A DNA stretch of 6,913 nt, from NCBI GenBank assembly GCA_035705495.1, contig DASSWB010000097.1:1-6913 (forward strand), read 5' to 3'. Position 1 is the stretch's first letter, and each line of letters starts with the position of its first letter. Position numbers and translations under genes: made by a program. This DNA comes from DASSWB01 sp035705495 (GTDB lineage: Bacteria; Bacteroidota; Bacteroidia; Flavobacteriales; Flavobacteriaceae). Shown piece after piece: positions 5,381 through 6,913 of the stretch. The notes under the pieces are model-generated. The model was given only the letters and a program-made list of their open reading frames with translations, ran no database searches and was not told where the DNA came from.

Positions 5381-6913
5381 CTAAAAACAATATCGGTTTT
5401 CCTGAATGATTTTTTCAGCAATCGTATTTCGCAGATCGACCACATTTGGCTGATTTTGATATTTTGTAAAACGTTTTAGTCCCATCAACATCATACGTTG
5501 TTCGTCACCTTCAGCGAAGGAAATGATTCCTTCTTTGGCTTTCAGGTTTATTTTGTCAACTGCGTGATATAAATACAATTTGGACATTGCAATCTGCTCT
5601 TTTTGAGAATCCTCACCAAAACGCTTTGCATTTTTTTCAGTTCGTAAAAGTGTGGATTCAGCCATATAAATTTCGATTAAAATATCGGCAGAAGCTAAAA
5701 GCAACTGCTGATGTTCCTCTAAATCAGGACCAAATTTTTGAACCGCACTTCCAGCCACCATCAAAAATACTTTTTTGAGATTTCGAATGATTTCTTTTTC
5801 TTCAGCAAATAATTCGGAATAATCTGGTTTGTCGAAAGAAGGGATTCCTGTTAACTCTTCGGCGACTTTCATTGCGGGTCCCAACAAATCAACATGACCT
5901 TTCATTGCTTTTTTCACCAACATTCCAACAGCTAACATTCGGTTGATTTCGTTAGTTCCTTCGTAAATCCGTGTGATTCTGGCATCCCTCCAAGCGGATT
6001 CCATTGGAGCATCGGCAGAAAATCCCATTCCTCCGTAAATTTGAATTCCTTCATCCGTACAATTTTGAAGGTCTTCCGAAGCAGCTACTTTTAAAATTGA
6101 ACATTCAATTGCGTACTCTTCCACACCTTTTAATTCTGCTTCTTGATGCGAAGCCCCTGCATTTTGTCGAATTGTAATTCGGTTTTCAATATCTTTTGCA
6201 GCGCGATAAGAAGCTGATTCCCCAGCGTAGGCTGAAGTTGCCATTTCTGCCAATTTTAATTTGATGGCACCAAATTGTGCAATCGGTGTATTAAACTGAA
6301 TCCTTTCATTGGCATATTTCACGGAAAGTCCGATAACACGACGCTGCGCATCCAAACAAGCACCAGCCAATTTAATCCGACCAACATTAAGGGCATTCAT
6401 CGCAATTTTAAATCCGTTGCCTCGCTCCGAAAGCATATTTTCTACAGGGACTTTGGTTTCATTAAAAAATACTTGTCGGGTAGAGGAGGAGTGGATGCCG
6501 AGTTTCTTTTCTTCTTCACCCAAGGAAATTCCATTCTCTGGATCGTATTCAACAATAAAACCTGTAATATTTTTGTCATCTTCAATTCGGGCGAAAACAA
6601 TCATAAGGTTGCAAAATCCCGCATTTGAAATCCACATTTTTTGACCGGAGATTTTATAATGCGTTCCATCTTCGGAAAGAACGGCTTTTGTTTTTCCACT
6701 GTTGGCGTCACTTCCAGCACCCGGCTCCGTTAAAGCATAAGATCCAAACCATTCGCCAGTCGCCAGTTTAGGAACATATTTCTTTTTTTGTTCTTCATTT
6801 CCATAAAGTGTGATTGGCAAGGTTCCAATTCCCGAATGTGCCCCAAAAGCGGTCGAAAATGATCCTGTGGCACCAGAAATGTAATCAACAACCAACATGG
6901 TAGTAACGAAATC
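5381..6913 (-). CDS. Acyl-CoA dehydrogenase with C-terminal extension (VLCAD-like), 5' truncated
   Basis: The frame stays open to the right window edge (DFVTT precedes the first internal Met), so the start lies outside. 510 residues remain of a protein that is usually about 600, leaving roughly 90 N-terminal residues missing. The enzyme is an FAD flavoprotein that oxidises acyl-CoA to trans-2-enoyl-CoA in the first step of beta-oxidation. In partial-protein numbering, the flavin/substrate motif YALTEPGAGSDAN is at 59-71, MWISNAG at 93-99, CTDEGIQIYGGMGF at 285-298 and RIYEGTNEINR at 315-325. The Glu in YEGTNE (318) matches the catalytic base of MCAD and VLCAD. About 170 residues follow the usual end of the catalytic core, like the extra C-terminal domain of VLCAD/ACAD9 that supports dimer formation and membrane association. 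A long-chain substrate is therefore inferred, not shown. The internal Met at 6896-6898 is not the start. Related flavobacterial genes often sit with thiolase and hydroxyacyl-CoA dehydrogenase genes, which would lie beyond the edge. Confidence 0.94.
   Translation of the reverse strand, partial: DFVTTMLVVDYISGATGSFSTAFGAHSGIGTLPITLYGNEEQKKKYVPKLATGEWFGSYALTEPGAGSDANSGKTKAVLSEDGTHYKISGQKMWISNAGFCNLMIVFARIEDDKNITGFIVEYDPENGISLGEEEKKLGIHSSSTRQVFFNETKVPVENMLSERGNGFKIAMNALNVGRIKLAGACLDAQRRVIGLSVKYANERIQFNTPIAQFGAIKLKLAEMATSAYAGESASYRAAKDIENRITIRQNAGASHQEAELKGVEEYAIECSILKVAASEDLQNCTDEGIQIYGGMGFSADAPMESAWRDARITRIYEGTNEINRMLAVGMLVKKAMKGHVDLLGPAMKVAEELTGIPSFDKPDYSELFAEEKEIIRNLKKVFLMVAGSAVQKFGPDLEEHQQLLLASADILIEIYMAESTLLRTEKNAKRFGEDSQKEQIAMSKLYLYHAVDKINLKAKEGIISFAEGDEQRMMLMGLKRFTKYQNQPNVVDLRNTIAEKIIQENRYCF

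Noticed and set aside
6275..6644. Two overlapping plus-strand open frames of 117 and 111 codons inside the acyl-CoA dehydrogenase gene
   Set aside because: They are antisense to strongly conserved acyl-CoA dehydrogenase sequence, have no recognisable domain, and occupy two different frames of the same stretch.

Overview
The window looks like chromosomal DNA from a Bacteroidota bacterium, most likely a flavobacterium of the Chryseobacterium/Weeksellaceae kind. Evidence: AT-rich coding sequence, no consistent Shine-Dalgarno sites, a fused OtsA-OtsB trehalose enzyme, and Tex and acyl-CoA dehydrogenase sequences of the type I associate with that group. The assignment comes from recognising protein sequences, not from a search. 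No mobile elements, CRISPR arrays, rRNA or tRNA genes were seen.

Layout from left to right: (1) 2-751 (+), the C-terminal third of the nucleic-acid-binding protein Tex, cut by the window edge. (2) 833-863, a hairpin terminator shared by convergent genes. (3) 887-1090 (-), a 67-residue YtxH-like membrane-anchored protein. (4) 1195-3402 (-), a bifunctional trehalose-6-phosphate synthase/phosphatase. (5) 3403-3498, a 96-bp divergent intergenic region with an AT-rich palindrome. (6) 3499-5319 (+), a GH15 glucoamylase/trehalase-like glycoside hydrolase. (7) 5330-5371, a very regular bidirectional terminator. (8) 5381-6913 (-), a VLCAD-like acyl-CoA dehydrogenase whose N-terminus lies beyond the right edge.

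The core is the divergent pair otsBA / GH15. The fusion protein should make trehalose from UDP-glucose and glucose-6-phosphate in two steps. The GH15 enzyme probably hydrolyses trehalose or another alpha-glucan or glucoside to glucose. With one shared promoter region and a terminator on each outer side, this forms a compact trehalose-metabolism module. The YtxH-like gene lies 104 bp downstream of otsBA on the same strand, with no terminator visible between them, so it may share the otsBA transcript. Tex and the acyl-CoA dehydrogenase are housekeeping flanks, separated from the module by the two terminators. I did not find convincing evidence of an undescribed system; the least explained parts are the substrate of the GH15 enzyme and the role of the YtxH-like protein.
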